Positions 8,661-16,988 of a DNA stretch of 25,445 nucleotides are shown piece by piece. The notes beneath the pieces were generated by a model. The model saw only the letters and a program-made list of their open reading frames with translations. It was not told where the DNA came from and made no database searches. Source of the stretch: JAEUSG01 sp964590225 (GTDB lineage: Bacteria; Fibrobacterota; OXYB2-FULL-49-7; JAEUSG01). Within the stretch, counting starts at the first letter, position 1. Every line of letters starts with the position of its first letter. The stretch is from positions 1 to 25,445 of the forward strand of contig CAZPWS010000048.1 in the NCBI GenBank assembly GCA_964590225.1, given 5' to 3'. A program made the translations under genes and the position numbers.

Positions 8661-9578
8661 ATGCTCACTCCCGCTGAATTACTAAGTCGTGCAGGACAAA
8701 ATAACGGTAGGATTGCCGTGGTTGTCGCGGAAGAATTTGAAGTGTTATCTGCTGTAAAAAGTGCGGTCTCCCTTGGTATTGTAACTCCGTACCTGTTTGG
8801 CGATCGTAAGGCAATTTCAAGTCTTGCAGAAAAGATAGGCTTCGATTTGACAGGTATTGAAATTTTCCATTCCATAAGTGCCGAAGATGCCTTGAATGAA
8901 GCGCTTATGGCAGCAAAGGAGAAAAAAGTAAAGCTATTGATGAAGGGAAATATTAATACGGCAGTTTTTCTTCGGGGAGTACTTGATAAAAAGTATGGAT
9001 TAAAACGGAGCCGGTTACTCTCTCATGTTGCCCTGTTTTTCCCGGCACAACTGAATCGGCCAGTAGTTGTTACTGATGCAGCACTGAATATTGCTCCTAC
9101 GCTTCAGGATAAAATTGACATAATAAATAATGCTTCGATTGTGCTTAAGAAAACAGGGATAAATAATCCAAAGGTAGCTGTTTTGGCTCATAATGAAATT
9201 GTAACAACTAAAGTTAAGGCATCAACTGATGCTGAGGAATTAAAAAAAATGGCTTTGTCGGGAGAGATTCAAGGCTGTGTTGTTGATGGGCCAATAGCGC
9301 TTGATTGTGCTCTTAACATCGATGCTTGCAGGCATAAAAAAATAGACTCACCTGTTGGCGGAAGTGCGGATATACTTTTGTGTCCGGATATTGTAAGCGC
9401 AAATATTCTTTATAAAGCGCTTGTGTTGTTGGCGGATGCCAAATGTGCCGCAATAATAGAGGGAGCCACTATTCCGCTTGTTGTCGCGAGCAGGGCGGAG
9501 GATGCTGCTACCAAGCTTTACTCTATAGCTCTTGCGTCAATTGTAGCTAATTTTGAAAACAATGAACATATCAACTAA
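8661..9578 (+). CDS. ptb: Phosphate butyryltransferase / phosphate acyltransferase family
   Basis: A 305-residue member of the PTA_PTB family, which swaps CoA for phosphate on an acyl group to give an acyl phosphate. Visible family segments are LLMKGNINTAVFLRGVLDK, VVTDAALNIAPTLQDKIDI, AVLAHNEIV and the C-terminal VGGSADILLCPDIVSANILYKAL. Length and sequence are closer to phosphate butyryltransferase than to phosphate acetyltransferase, but the acyl specificity cannot be read from sequence alone. A partner kinase (butyrate or acetate kinase) is not in the window. No clear Shine-Dalgarno is seen; the ATG lies in a small palindrome AGCAT-ACC-ATGCT. Confidence 0.85.
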   Translation: MLTPAELLSRAGQNNGRIAVVVAEEFEVLSAVKSAVSLGIVTPYLFGDRKAISSLAEKIGFDLTGIEIFHSISAEDALNEALMAAKEKKVKLLMKGNINTAVFLRGVLDKKYGLKRSRLLSHVALFFPAQLNRPVVVTDAALNIAPTLQDKIDIINNASIVLKKTGINNPKVAVLAHNEIVTTKVKASTDAEELKKMALSGEIQGCVVDGPIALDCALNIDACRHKKIDSPVGGSADILLCPDIVSANILYKALVLLADAKCAAIIEGATIPLVVASRAEDAATKLYSIALASIVANFENNEHIN

Positions 9579-9595
9579 GCAATAAGGAGTTTTGT

Positions 9596-10279
9596 ATGGC
9601 CCGATTTACCAGAATGCAGGTTTTGAATGCAATGTATGACATTAGTTTGGTTCCTGTATTTTATAACCCCGATCCTGAAACGGCAAAGAGCGTAATTGCA
9701 GCTATCTCGCGAGGGGGATGTAAACTTGTAGAATTTGTTAACAGGGGCGACCATGCCTTTGAGGTATTTTCAGAACTCGAAAAACATTTCAGCAAGGCAG
9801 ATCCCTCCTTAATTCTCGGAACCGGTTCCATTGTTGACCCATACACGGCAGCTCTTTACATAAATGTGGGCGCAAATTTTATAGTTGGTCCCACTTTTAA
9901 CGCCGAAGTAGCAAGAATTTGTAACAGAAGGATGATCCCTTATAGTCCGGGATGCGGCAGTGCATCCGAGATTTCAATGGCGCAGGAGTTTGGTTGCGAA
10001 ATCTGTAAAGTGTTTCCAGGTGAGAGCGTTGGCGGTCCAAAATTTGTAAAATCTGTAATGGGTCCCATGCCCTGGACTCGTGTAATGCCTACAGGTGGGG
10101 TTAAACCCTCAAGGGAGTCTGTAACAGAGTGGCTCGCAGCAGGCGTTGCTGCTATGGGGATGGGTTCGGAGCTTATAACTGCCGATTCGGTTAGAAACAA
10201 GGATTGGCAGGCCATAGAAAATAAAGTTAGAGAAACGGTGGTTTTGGTGCGGGAAGTAAAGGATAACCTTAAAAAATAA
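9596..10279 (+). CDS. eda: KDPG / 4-hydroxy-2-oxoglutarate aldolase
   Basis: A 227-residue class I aldolase. It splits 2-keto-3-deoxy-6-phosphogluconate into pyruvate and glyceraldehyde 3-phosphate. The Schiff-base lysine is Lys138 in CKVFPGE. The GTGSIVDPYTAALYINVGA and VMPTGGV segments complete the barrel active site, and the N-terminal VEFVNRG holds the conserved Glu. Strong Shine-Dalgarno AAGGAG before the ATG. With kdgK 17 bases downstream it forms the last two steps of ketodeoxygluconate breakdown, used in the Entner-Doudoroff route or uronic acid catabolism. Confidence 0.92.
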   Translation: MARFTRMQVLNAMYDISLVPVFYNPDPETAKSVIAAISRGGCKLVEFVNRGDHAFEVFSELEKHFSKADPSLILGTGSIVDPYTAALYINVGANFIVGPTFNAEVARICNRRMIPYSPGCGSASEISMAQEFGCEICKVFPGESVGGPKFVKSVMGPMPWTRVMPTGGVKPSRESVTEWLAAGVAAMGMGSELITADSVRNKDWQAIENKVRETVVLVREVKDNLKK

Positions 10280-10296
10280 CGAATGGAGTATGTCTA

Positions 10297-11397
10297 ATGT
10301 CAAGATTACAAATAAAAGCGGCAGACAAGTGTAAATTCGATATCCTGAGTCTTGGCGAAGTAATGTTGCGGCTCGATCCTGGTAACGAGCGAATTTGGAC
10401 AACAAGAAACTTCAGGGTTTGGGAGGGTGGTGGAGAGTACAATGTTGCACGCGGATTAAGACGCTGTTTTGGAATGAGGGCCGCTGTTGTAACAGCTATT
10501 GTTGACAATCCCGTTGGAAGGCTTCTCGAAGACCTTCTGCTGCAAGGAGGTGTTGATATCAGTCTTGTTAAATGGATGAAATTTGATGGTATTGGCCGGA
10601 AATGCCGAGTGGGCTTAAACTTTACAGAAAGAGGTTTTGGCGTTCGTGCTGCACTTGGATGCTCTGATAGGGGGCTTTCTGCGGCTTCGCAACTTAAAAA
10701 GGGCGATATAGACTGGGAAAAAATCTTTGGCGAATATGGAGTGAGATGGTTTCATACTGGAGGAATTTATGCGGGACTTTCCGAAACAACACGGGATGTA
10801 ATAATTGAAGCTGTACAAATAGCTAAAAAATATGACACAGTTGTTTCGTACGATTTAAATTTTCGTCCTTCTCTTTGGCAAGATATTGGCGGAACGGAGA
10901 AATGTCAGGAGGTTAATAGAGAAATTGCAAAATTTGTTGATGTAATGATTGGTAACGAAGAGGATTTTACTGCTGCTCTTGGCTTTAAAGTGGAAGGGGC
11001 AGAAGAACTCGTTGGCGAACTTGATCCAGCAAACTTTAAAAAAATGATTTCTACTGCTGTTAAGCATTATCCAAACTTTAAAGTGGTAGGTACAACGCTG
11101 CGCAATGCAAAGACAGCTTCTATAAACGACTGGAGTGCTATAGCATACGCAGATGGTACATTTGCTCAGGCAAAGAAATATGATAATCTTGAAATACTGG
11201 ATAGGGTTGGGGGTGGAGATTCCTTTGCGTCTGGTTTTATTTATGGTTTTCTTACAGGGAAAACTCTGGAGGATGCAGTAAACTACGGTGCTGCACATGG
11301 TGCACTTGCCATGACCACTTCGGGAGACACAACAATGGCTACAAAGACTGAGGTAGAAAAAGTTATGAAAGGCGGCGGCGCGAGAGTCGCGCGATAG
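10297..11397 (+). CDS. kdgK: PfkB-family sugar kinase, probable 2-keto-3-deoxygluconate kinase
   Basis: A 366-residue ribokinase/PfkB-family kinase with the N-terminal signature SLGEVMLRLDP and WEGGGEYNVARGLRR, and the C-terminal catalytic motif DRVGGGDSFASGFIYGF with base Asp308. The direct pairing with eda supports 2-keto-3-deoxygluconate as substrate, giving the KDPG that eda cleaves. It is slightly longer than many KdgK proteins (about 310-340 residues). Start ATG with TGGAG upstream. It is the last gene of the run and is followed by a strong terminator. The kinase family is certain; substrate is inferred from context. Confidence 0.85.
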   Translation: MSRLQIKAADKCKFDILSLGEVMLRLDPGNERIWTTRNFRVWEGGGEYNVARGLRRCFGMRAAVVTAIVDNPVGRLLEDLLLQGGVDISLVKWMKFDGIGRKCRVGLNFTERGFGVRAALGCSDRGLSAASQLKKGDIDWEKIFGEYGVRWFHTGGIYAGLSETTRDVIIEAVQIAKKYDTVVSYDLNFRPSLWQDIGGTEKCQEVNREIAKFVDVMIGNEEDFTAALGFKVEGAEELVGELDPANFKKMISTAVKHYPNFKVVGTTLRNAKTASINDWSAIAYADGTFAQAKKYDNLEILDRVGGGDSFASGFIYGFLTGKTLEDAVNYGAAHGALAMTTSGDTTMATKTEVEKVMKGGGARVAR

Positions 11398-11421
11398 GTT
11401 CTTGATTTTTGATAAACATAA

Positions 11422-11462
11422 AACCCTCTTAAATCTTAAAGGATTTAAGAGGGTTATTTTTT
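11422..11462 (+). terminator. Rho-independent terminator after kdgK, probably bidirectional
   Basis: A perfect 14-bp stem AACCCTCTTAAATC / GATTTAAGAGGGTT with a 6-base loop is followed by A and then six T on the plus strand. On the minus strand the same hairpin follows tRNA-Lys and is trailed by a short T-run (TTTTATG), so it can end transcription from both sides. Its plus-strand T-tract reaches the discriminator position of tRNA-Lys. Confidence 0.92.
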
Positions 11463-11534
11463 GCGCCATCTTGGACTCGAACCAAGGGCTCTCTCCTTAA
11501 AAAGGAGATACTCTACCGACTGAGTTAATGGCGC
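11462..11534 (-). tRNA. tRNA-Lys (anticodon TTT)
   Basis: On the minus strand a 7-bp acceptor stem GCGCCAT/ATGGCGC, D-arm, anticodon stem TCTCC/GGAGA with loop TTTTTAA (anticodon TTT), and T-arm CTTGGTTCGAGTCCAAG form a complete cloverleaf. Discriminator A. CCA is not encoded. The gene lies immediately against the kdgK terminator. Confidence 0.95.
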
Positions 11535-11558
11535 GCAATTACCATTTTTTTCATGCGA

Positions 11559-11587
11559 AAGATAATAATTATCTATCCTTTCATCAA
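11559..11587 (-). promoter_or_regulatory. Putative promoter for tRNA-Lys
   Basis: On the minus strand a -35-like TTGATG (11587-11582) and a -10-like TATCTT (11564-11559) are separated by 17 bases and lie about 24 bases before the tRNA 5' end. Matches are four of six at each box, so this is plausible but not strong. Confidence 0.35.
11560..11574. repeat. 15-bp palindrome AGATAAT-A-ATTATCT, candidate operator
   Basis: A perfect 7-1-7 inverted repeat lies between tRNA-Lys and lacZ. It overlaps the putative tRNA-Lys -10 box and sits about 20 bases upstream of the putative lacZ -35 box. A second, shorter repeat TTCAT-CAA-ATGAA (11580-11592) abuts that -35 box. They could bind a regulator, but AT-rich DNA often yields such palindromes by chance. 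Confidence 0.3.
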
Positions 11588-11592
11588 ATGAA

Positions 11593-11620
11593 TTGTTTAG
11601 TTTTGCCGCCAGATTATATT
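11593..11620 (+). promoter_or_regulatory. Putative promoter for the beta-galactosidase gene
   Basis: A -35-like TTGTTT (11593-11598) and a -10-like TATATT (11615-11620, five of six consensus bases) are separated by 16 bases. Transcription would start near 11627, leaving a short leader with the GGGGGAAAG ribosome site before the ATG at 11643. Confidence 0.4.
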
Positions 11621-11642
11621 CTTTAATAGGTTTGGGGGAAAG

Positions 11643-14600
11643 ATGGTCAATAATGACTGGGAAAATCAGGCTCTTGTTGGAAGTGGTTGTGAGGCTGCCC
11701 GCGCAATTTGTATTCCCATCTCACAAGATAAGCGGCACACGATTACATTAAATGGCGAATGGAAGTTTAATTTATACGACTCGCCCCTCTGTGTAGAGTC
11801 AACTTTTTTCTCCGAGAATTTTAGTGACGCAGGCTGGAACAGCATAGATGTTCCCTCTCATTGGCAGCTTCGTGGATATGGTGCCCCACATTATTCAAAT
11901 GTAGTTTACCCCTTTCCTGTTAATCCGCCATTCGTACCTACCGAGAACCCGACAGGTTGTTATAGGCGTTTTTTTGAAATGCCAGCCATCTCCGATGGCG
12001 AAAAGGTGACCATTCTTTTTGAAGGGGTAGATAGTTTTTTTTATTTATGGATAAACGGCGAAAAGGTGGGTTGCAGCAAAGGGAGCAGGCTGCCGGCGGA
12101 ATTCGATATTTCAAAGCTTGTAAAAAAAGGGAGTAATTTAGTTGCTGTTCAGGTTCATAAATGGTCGGACGGAACCTATCTTGAGGACCAGGACCAATGG
12201 TGGTTATCGGGAATATTTCGAGGCGTATCAATCATTACGCATCCTGACCCTTCCGTAAAAGACATTTTTATAAAAACTAAATTCGATAAAAACTACATTG
12301 ATGCCGAGCTCGAAATAGATTTGGATATTAACTTGCGGCAGCGTAAAAAAAATAGCTTAAATATTCGTTTTGAACTTTGTGATAACAAGAATAAAACTGT
12401 ATTCAGGAGCGAGAAATTTTCTTTAAATAATGAACATGTTGAGCGATATCTTTTTCCGGTAAAAGCACCGCATAAATGGAGCGCGGAAGATCCCTATTTA
12501 TACAACCTTGCTCTATATATAGTTGATGGCGATGAAACTGTATTGACGAAATATTCTTTTAGAGTTGGCTTCAGGAGTTCGGAGATTAAAAATGGCCAAT
12601 TTCTCATTAACGGCAAAGCTGTAATGTTTAAAGGTGTTAATCGTCATGATTCGCATCCTGTTAATGGCAGGGCGGTTAGTCTTGCGGATATGCGACAGGA
12701 CATTATACTAATGAAGCAGAATAATTTTAACGCCGTCAGAAGCTCTCATTATCCGAATGATTTCCGGTTTTACGACCTTTGCGACGAATATGGACTTTAT
12801 GTTTGGTGCGAATGTGATCTTGAAACGCATGGTTTTGGTTATGACGAAGGGAAAAATCCCTCTCACTGGCCGGAATGGGAAAATGCTTATATTGACAGGA
12901 TGAAACGGACGGTTGAACCATATAAAAATCACGCTTCCATTGTCGCTTGGTCGCTTGGAAATGAATCCGCTATGGGTGACAACCATAAAAAAATGTACGA
13001 CTATGTAAAATCTCGCGATCAGCGTCCTATTCATTATGAAGGTGCAAGCAGAAGCTTTTTGGACGCGGCTAGAAAGTTTATAAACGAAAACAGCGACTTT
13101 CCAGCCGAACTTGTAGAAAAGGCAAAATCGTATTTTTTTACAGCTACGGATATAATATCGTGGATGTATCCCCCCCCTGCCGTTTGGGGCGAATATGCAA
13201 AACGAGATTTTTCTGGTAAGCCTTATATACTTTGTGAGTATGGGCATGCTATGGGGAATGGGCCAGGCGGCCTAAAGGAATACTGGGAACAGTTTAAATC
13301 GCACCCTAATATGCAGGGCGGTTTTATTTGGGAGTGGTGTGACCACGGTATTTTACAAAAAAATAGTAATGGTACCAGTTGGTATGCCTACGGCGGCGAC
13401 TTTGGTGATGTTCCCAATGATGGTAATTTTGTGTGCGATGGCCTTGTTTTTCCAGATAGAACACCAACGCCCGGATTATTAGAAGCAAAAGGGTGGCAGC
13501 AGCCAGTTGAAATGGAGCTTATCGATAAAAAAAGCCTACTGCTACGAATCACTAATCTTTATGATTTCATCGACCTTAATCATCTTTCGGCGACTTATGA
13601 AATAACCAGAAACGGGATTATGGTTGATAAGGGAGTTTTACCCCTTCAGACATTGCATTCGCACTGTAGCCAAGAAGTTAAGGTACCATATTGCTTGATA
13701 CTGGACAACGAGGGCGAATATCATCTTAAAGTAAATTTTTATCTCAAAGACAATGCTTCCTACGCAGCTATGGGACATGAAATAGCATTTAATCAGTTTG
13801 AGATAAGCGAAGGATCGGGCTTCATTACAGAAGCTAAAAACATAGACAAAAGCGTTAGTCTTGAGCGCAAAGGGAATAAGGTTAGTGTGCGTGGCGATAG
13901 TTTTGAAATTGATTTTGATGCTATTAATGGTTCAATGTCTTCGTGGCGTGTAAATGGAAATGAATTTATTGTAAAAGCTCCTAAACTAAACTTTTGGCGT
14001 GCTACAATCGATAACGATAACAGATGGGCGGCGTGGGAGACACAGTATAATGTGTGGAAGAAAGCTGGATATGATCTTATGCAGCAGCAACTCCGCTCCT
14101 TTACCACAGAGCAGCGGGAAAAAAGGGTAGTTATTAAGGCAAAGACTTACATAGGAGCTATTTCGAAGCTTAGTGGTTTCTCTTGTGAGTATGAATATGA
14201 GATATTTGGCAATGGTAATATTCTCATTACTGTTAGTGGGATGCCGTTAGATAAAAATATGCCCCATCTTCCGCGCATAGGACTCGATATGGCTATTAAC
14301 GGCTCATTATCCAAAGTTGACTGGTATGGCAGGGGGCCGGGCGAAAACTATTCGGACTCAAAAAAAGCCACCTATGTTGGCCTGTTCAAATCTGATATTG
14401 ACGGTTTGCATACCCCTTATATATTTCCGCAGGAAAATGGTAATAGAGAAGAGTGCCGTTTTGTTAATTTTTCCGATGAAAATGGTAAAGGAATAAAAAT
14501 AATTGGAAAGCCACTATTTTGCTTTAGTGCTCATAATTACTCAGTTAGCGATCTCGACAAAGCACAACATATGCATGAATTGCTTAAGAAAAAAGAGATT

Positions 14601-14741
14601 TACATTAATTTAGATTATAAACAGTGCGGACTTGGTTCAGGCAGTTGTGGTCCAATGACCTTTCCGCAATACACAGTACCGGCAAAGCCATTTACCTTTT
14701 CTGTGGGTCTAATGCAACTCTCGGGTTTATCCCCAGTTTAA
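11643..14741 (+). CDS. lacZ: Beta-galactosidase, GH2 family, LacZ-type
   Basis: A 1032-residue GH2 enzyme of LacZ length (E. coli 1024) that hydrolyses terminal beta-galactosides such as lactose. The N-terminal jelly-roll has the TYLEDQDQWWLSGIFR segment. The central barrel has NAVRSSHYPNDFRFYDLCDE, acid/base Glu441 in SLGNES, and nucleophile Glu532 in ILCEYGHAMGN. The C-terminal small-chain domain contains WYGRGPGENYSDSK. No signal peptide is present, so it is cytoplasmic. ATG start with a strong purine-rich ribosome site. It stands alone with its own putative promoter; no lactose transporter is visible. Its 3' end overlaps the convergent nadK gene by 15 bases. Confidence 0.95.
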   Translation: MVNNDWENQALVGSGCEAARAICIPISQDKRHTITLNGEWKFNLYDSPLCVESTFFSENFSDAGWNSIDVPSHWQLRGYGAPHYSNVVYPFPVNPPFVPTENPTGCYRRFFEMPAISDGEKVTILFEGVDSFFYLWINGEKVGCSKGSRLPAEFDISKLVKKGSNLVAVQVHKWSDGTYLEDQDQWWLSGIFRGVSIITHPDPSVKDIFIKTKFDKNYIDAELEIDLDINLRQRKKNSLNIRFELCDNKNKTVFRSEKFSLNNEHVERYLFPVKAPHKWSAEDPYLYNLALYIVDGDETVLTKYSFRVGFRSSEIKNGQFLINGKAVMFKGVNRHDSHPVNGRAVSLADMRQDIILMKQNNFNAVRSSHYPNDFRFYDLCDEYGLYVWCECDLETHGFGYDEGKNPSHWPEWENAYIDRMKRTVEPYKNHASIVAWSLGNESAMGDNHKKMYDYVKSRDQRPIHYEGASRSFLDAARKFINENSDFPAELVEKAKSYFFTATDIISWMYPPPAVWGEYAKRDFSGKPYILCEYGHAMGNGPGGLKEYWEQFKSHPNMQGGFIWEWCDHGILQKNSNGTSWYAYGGDFGDVPNDGNFVCDGLVFPDRTPTPGLLEAKGWQQPVEMELIDKKSLLLRITNLYDFIDLNHLSATYEITRNGIMVDKGVLPLQTLHSHCSQEVKVPYCLILDNEGEYHLKVNFYLKDNASYAAMGHEIAFNQFEISEGSGFITEAKNIDKSVSLERKGNKVSVRGDSFEIDFDAINGSMSSWRVNGNEFIVKAPKLNFWRATIDNDNRWAAWETQYNVWKKAGYDLMQQQLRSFTTEQREKRVVIKAKTYIGAISKLSGFSCEYEYEIFGNGNILITVSGMPLDKNMPHLPRIGLDMAINGSLSKVDWYGRGPGENYSDSKKATYVGLFKSDIDGLHTPYIFPQENGNREECRFVNFSDENGKGIKIIGKPLFCFSAHNYSVSDLDKAQHMHELLKKKEIYINLDYKQCGLGSGSCGPMTFPQYTVPAKPFTFSVGLMQLSGLSPV

Positions 14742-15578
14742 TTTTTTCCTGAGGATGTCAAAGTAAGAAGAATTAAGGGGACGAAGAATTTTGGTAGAGC
14801 GATTTGATCGGTAAATTTCAATTCTATCAAGCGGCAGGAGTCCTATGTTTACTTTGCCATCTATTACCAGCTCCGGAGCTATCTTTTTTTCTTCGATAAT
14901 CACAGTTAGTGATTTTCTGATTCCTGTTACAACTGGTTTTTGAGTAAGCGAATGCGAGCATAACGGGGTAATTATTACGCAATCGAGAGTTGGGTCAACT
15001 ATTGGACCTCCTGCGGCGAGAGAATAAGCGGTACTTCCTGTTGGGGTAGCTATTATAAGTCCATCGGCGTTAAAAAAAGAGACCTCCTCATTTGCCTGTA
15101 GCATCGATAGTTTTATAAGTCTGTGTCCTTTAATCACGATTTCGTTTAAACAGGTATCGCGATATACTGTTTTACCTTTACGAAATAATGATACTCCAAA
15201 GGTCATTCGTTCTTCAAGTTCGTATTTTCCATTAAAGATTTCCAACAGCGTTTCTGTTGTGTGATTTGCAGCAATCTCTGTTAGAAACCCAAGCGAGCCC
15301 ATGTTTACGCCAACAACCGGAATATTATGCTCTCTCACAAGTCTTGCCGCGGATATAAAAGAACCGTCGCCACCGAAAGAGACAACAGCATCAATCTTCT
15401 TAAGAAACTGCTGTTCCTGCTGTCTTGATATTTTTTTATTAATAGGCACTGTTGGACCACAACAGGTAAAGAACTTAATTCCACAACCACCGCTCTCTGA
15501 AAGGAGCGAAAAAATCCTTTCATGAATTTCTTTTTTTTTATCAAAAGCAAGCAGACCAACTGAGGATATCTTTTTCAC
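14727..15578 (-). CDS. nadK: NAD kinase
   Basis: A 283-residue ATP/polyphosphate NAD kinase, which makes NADP from NAD. The GGDG motif at residues 69-72 (SFGGDGSFISAARLV), GVNMGSLGFLTEIA, and NADGLIIATPTGSTAYSLAA are all intact. The start is GTG at 15578, preceded by AGGAGG about 10 bases upstream, a ribosome site that lies inside the end of the preceding EPSP-synthase-like gene. The two genes are 3 bases apart and are probably co-translated. It is the last gene of the lepA run and converges with lacZ. Confidence 0.95.
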   Translation of the reverse strand: MKKISSVGLLAFDKKKEIHERIFSLLSESGGCGIKFFTCCGPTVPINKKISRQQEQQFLKKIDAVVSFGGDGSFISAARLVREHNIPVVGVNMGSLGFLTEIAANHTTETLLEIFNGKYELEERMTFGVSLFRKGKTVYRDTCLNEIVIKGHRLIKLSMLQANEEVSFFNADGLIIATPTGSTAYSLAAGGPIVDPTLDCVIITPLCSHSLTQKPVVTGIRKSLTVIIEEKKIAPELVIDGKVNIGLLPLDRIEIYRSNRSTKILRPLNSSYFDILRKKLNWG

Positions 15579-15581
15579 TTT

Positions 15582-16988
15582 TTACGCCTCCTGCTTATCC
15601 TCTTTAACCAGCGATTCAAGTCTGTGCAAAAAATCGGGAAAAATCATGTCTATAGCTTCGGCATTCTTGATCACGCTTTCACCCCTATTTTTAATGGCAG
15701 CTATCGAAAAAGCCATACCTATTGAAGGAACACCGCCTGTTTCAAATTCGGCGCCGTCGTGCTCCCGTGATCCTTCAATAACAAACCCATCTTCAATTTC
15801 TCCAACTTTGGTTCCCATTGCCTTAAGGTTATTAATAGTGAGAGCTATAATATCTTTTTTATCATCCCTTAAAAAGTTGGCATCCCTTATTACAGTTTGT
15901 CCTTCCGCATAAGCAGCTGCAACTGCAATAAATGGAAGTAAATCGCCGACATCGGCAGTTAATTCGCCGGAAATTTTTCGGCCAACAAGTTTGGTTGGTC
16001 CGGCTGTGCAGTCAAAACTGTTTTTATCCTTATTTCGTTCGCTGTTAAATGATGCCCCCATTCTGCGCATAGCCGAGAAAAAACCTCCTGTTGCAGAACC
16101 TTCAATTGATTTAACGGTAATTGAAGAACGGGCCACAAGTGTAGCGGCAAGGAGAAAGGGAGCTGCACAAAGGGGATCGCCTCCAAGGGTGAAAGAGTTT
16201 CCATTTAAAGATCCGGCGGCTGAAAATAATATTGTTCGGTTAGGTTTTTCGGCAGAAACTGCCTCTTTCTTTGCCTGTATCTTTCTTATTCTGCGCGTTA
16301 ATTCATCGTTATTGTCATTTTTCTCGTAGTCATCCTCTTCGTCAAGCGCTTCGCCCTTACGGAATGAGTTTATGGATACCCCAATTTTGGCAAGCATTTT
16401 TTCACTTTCATCTGAGAGCGGAGTCGTCTCAATAATCTTGCCGGTTCCCGAAGAGTTTAAAAGAGAAAATAATAATGCGGTTTTTATCTCTTCATCAGCT
16501 TCTAAAAGCTGGTAGGTAACAGAATCAGGAGAAGCTGGGGTTATTGTTATTGTTAATTTGTTATTGTCGATAGACCTATCGATATAAAATCCTACAGAAT
16601 CAAGATATTTAATCAGTCGGTCAAGCTTTTGGGTCGATGATAAAACATCGAGGCTCATCCGTCCACCCCTCCTAAGGTATAGCGGCAAAAAAAACAGCAA
16701 AAGGTCGGACTCATTTTTAAAATCAATTGCATCCGGTAGAGTGGAGAGAGTAAAACCTCCAAAGCCTTTTATTGACAATATGGAACCGCTTCGCTCTACT
16801 CTATCAGGAAAAAAACTGTGCGTAAATCGCAGCAGGTTTTCAGATGCCACACATTTCGGAAAAGGATCGATGGTCGAAATTCCTTCAGCGAAAAGAGAGG
16901 AAAGCGTTATTCGTAAAACCTTTTGAAAAGAAGACGGTATTTCTACGCTGCCTTCAAGACTTTTGGCCTGCCGTAAAATCCTGTTCAC
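15582..16988 (-). CDS. EPSP-synthase-fold protein with substituted active site (AroA-like, probable pseudoenzyme)
   Basis: A 468-residue protein whose overall pattern is that of EPSP synthase (AroA), for example GDPLCAAPFLLAATLV and LPFIAVAAAYAEGQTVIRDA. The catalytic motifs are replaced. The N-terminal GSKSxxNR is PSSFQKVLR (residues 18-26), the GNSGTTxR loop is KNESDLLLF (91-99), SSQ/SAQ is ADE (164-166), KESDR is DDKKD (375-379), DHR-IAM is VPSIGM (420-425), and the C-terminal Lys region reads AIDMIFPDF (445-453). Asp349 may be the only retained catalytic residue. Residues about 211-250 form a charged insertion. GTG start with AAGGAT upstream, 35 bases inside the chorismate mutase gene. 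The frame is intact, so it is likely functional in some other role; a genuine but very divergent AroA cannot be excluded. Confidence 0.75.
   Translation of the reverse strand: MNRILRQAKSLEGSVEIPSSFQKVLRITLSSLFAEGISTIDPFPKCVASENLLRFTHSFFPDRVERSGSILSIKGFGGFTLSTLPDAIDFKNESDLLLFFLPLYLRRGGRMSLDVLSSTQKLDRLIKYLDSVGFYIDRSIDNNKLTITITPASPDSVTYQLLEADEEIKTALLFSLLNSSGTGKIIETTPLSDESEKMLAKIGVSINSFRKGEALDEEDDYEKNDNNDELTRRIRKIQAKKEAVSAEKPNRTILFSAAGSLNGNSFTLGGDPLCAAPFLLAATLVARSSITVKSIEGSATGGFFSAMRRMGASFNSERNKDKNSFDCTAGPTKLVGRKISGELTADVGDLLPFIAVAAAYAEGQTVIRDANFLRDDKKDIIALTINNLKAMGTKVGEIEDGFVIEGSREHDGAEFETGGVPSIGMAFSIAAIKNRGESVIKNAEAIDMIFPDFLHRLESLVKEDKQEA

Noticed and set aside
12708..13247. Long minus-strand open frame inside lacZ
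   Set aside because: It is antisense to the GH2 catalytic core, has no recognisable domain and no ribosome site; a shadow of lacZ codon use.
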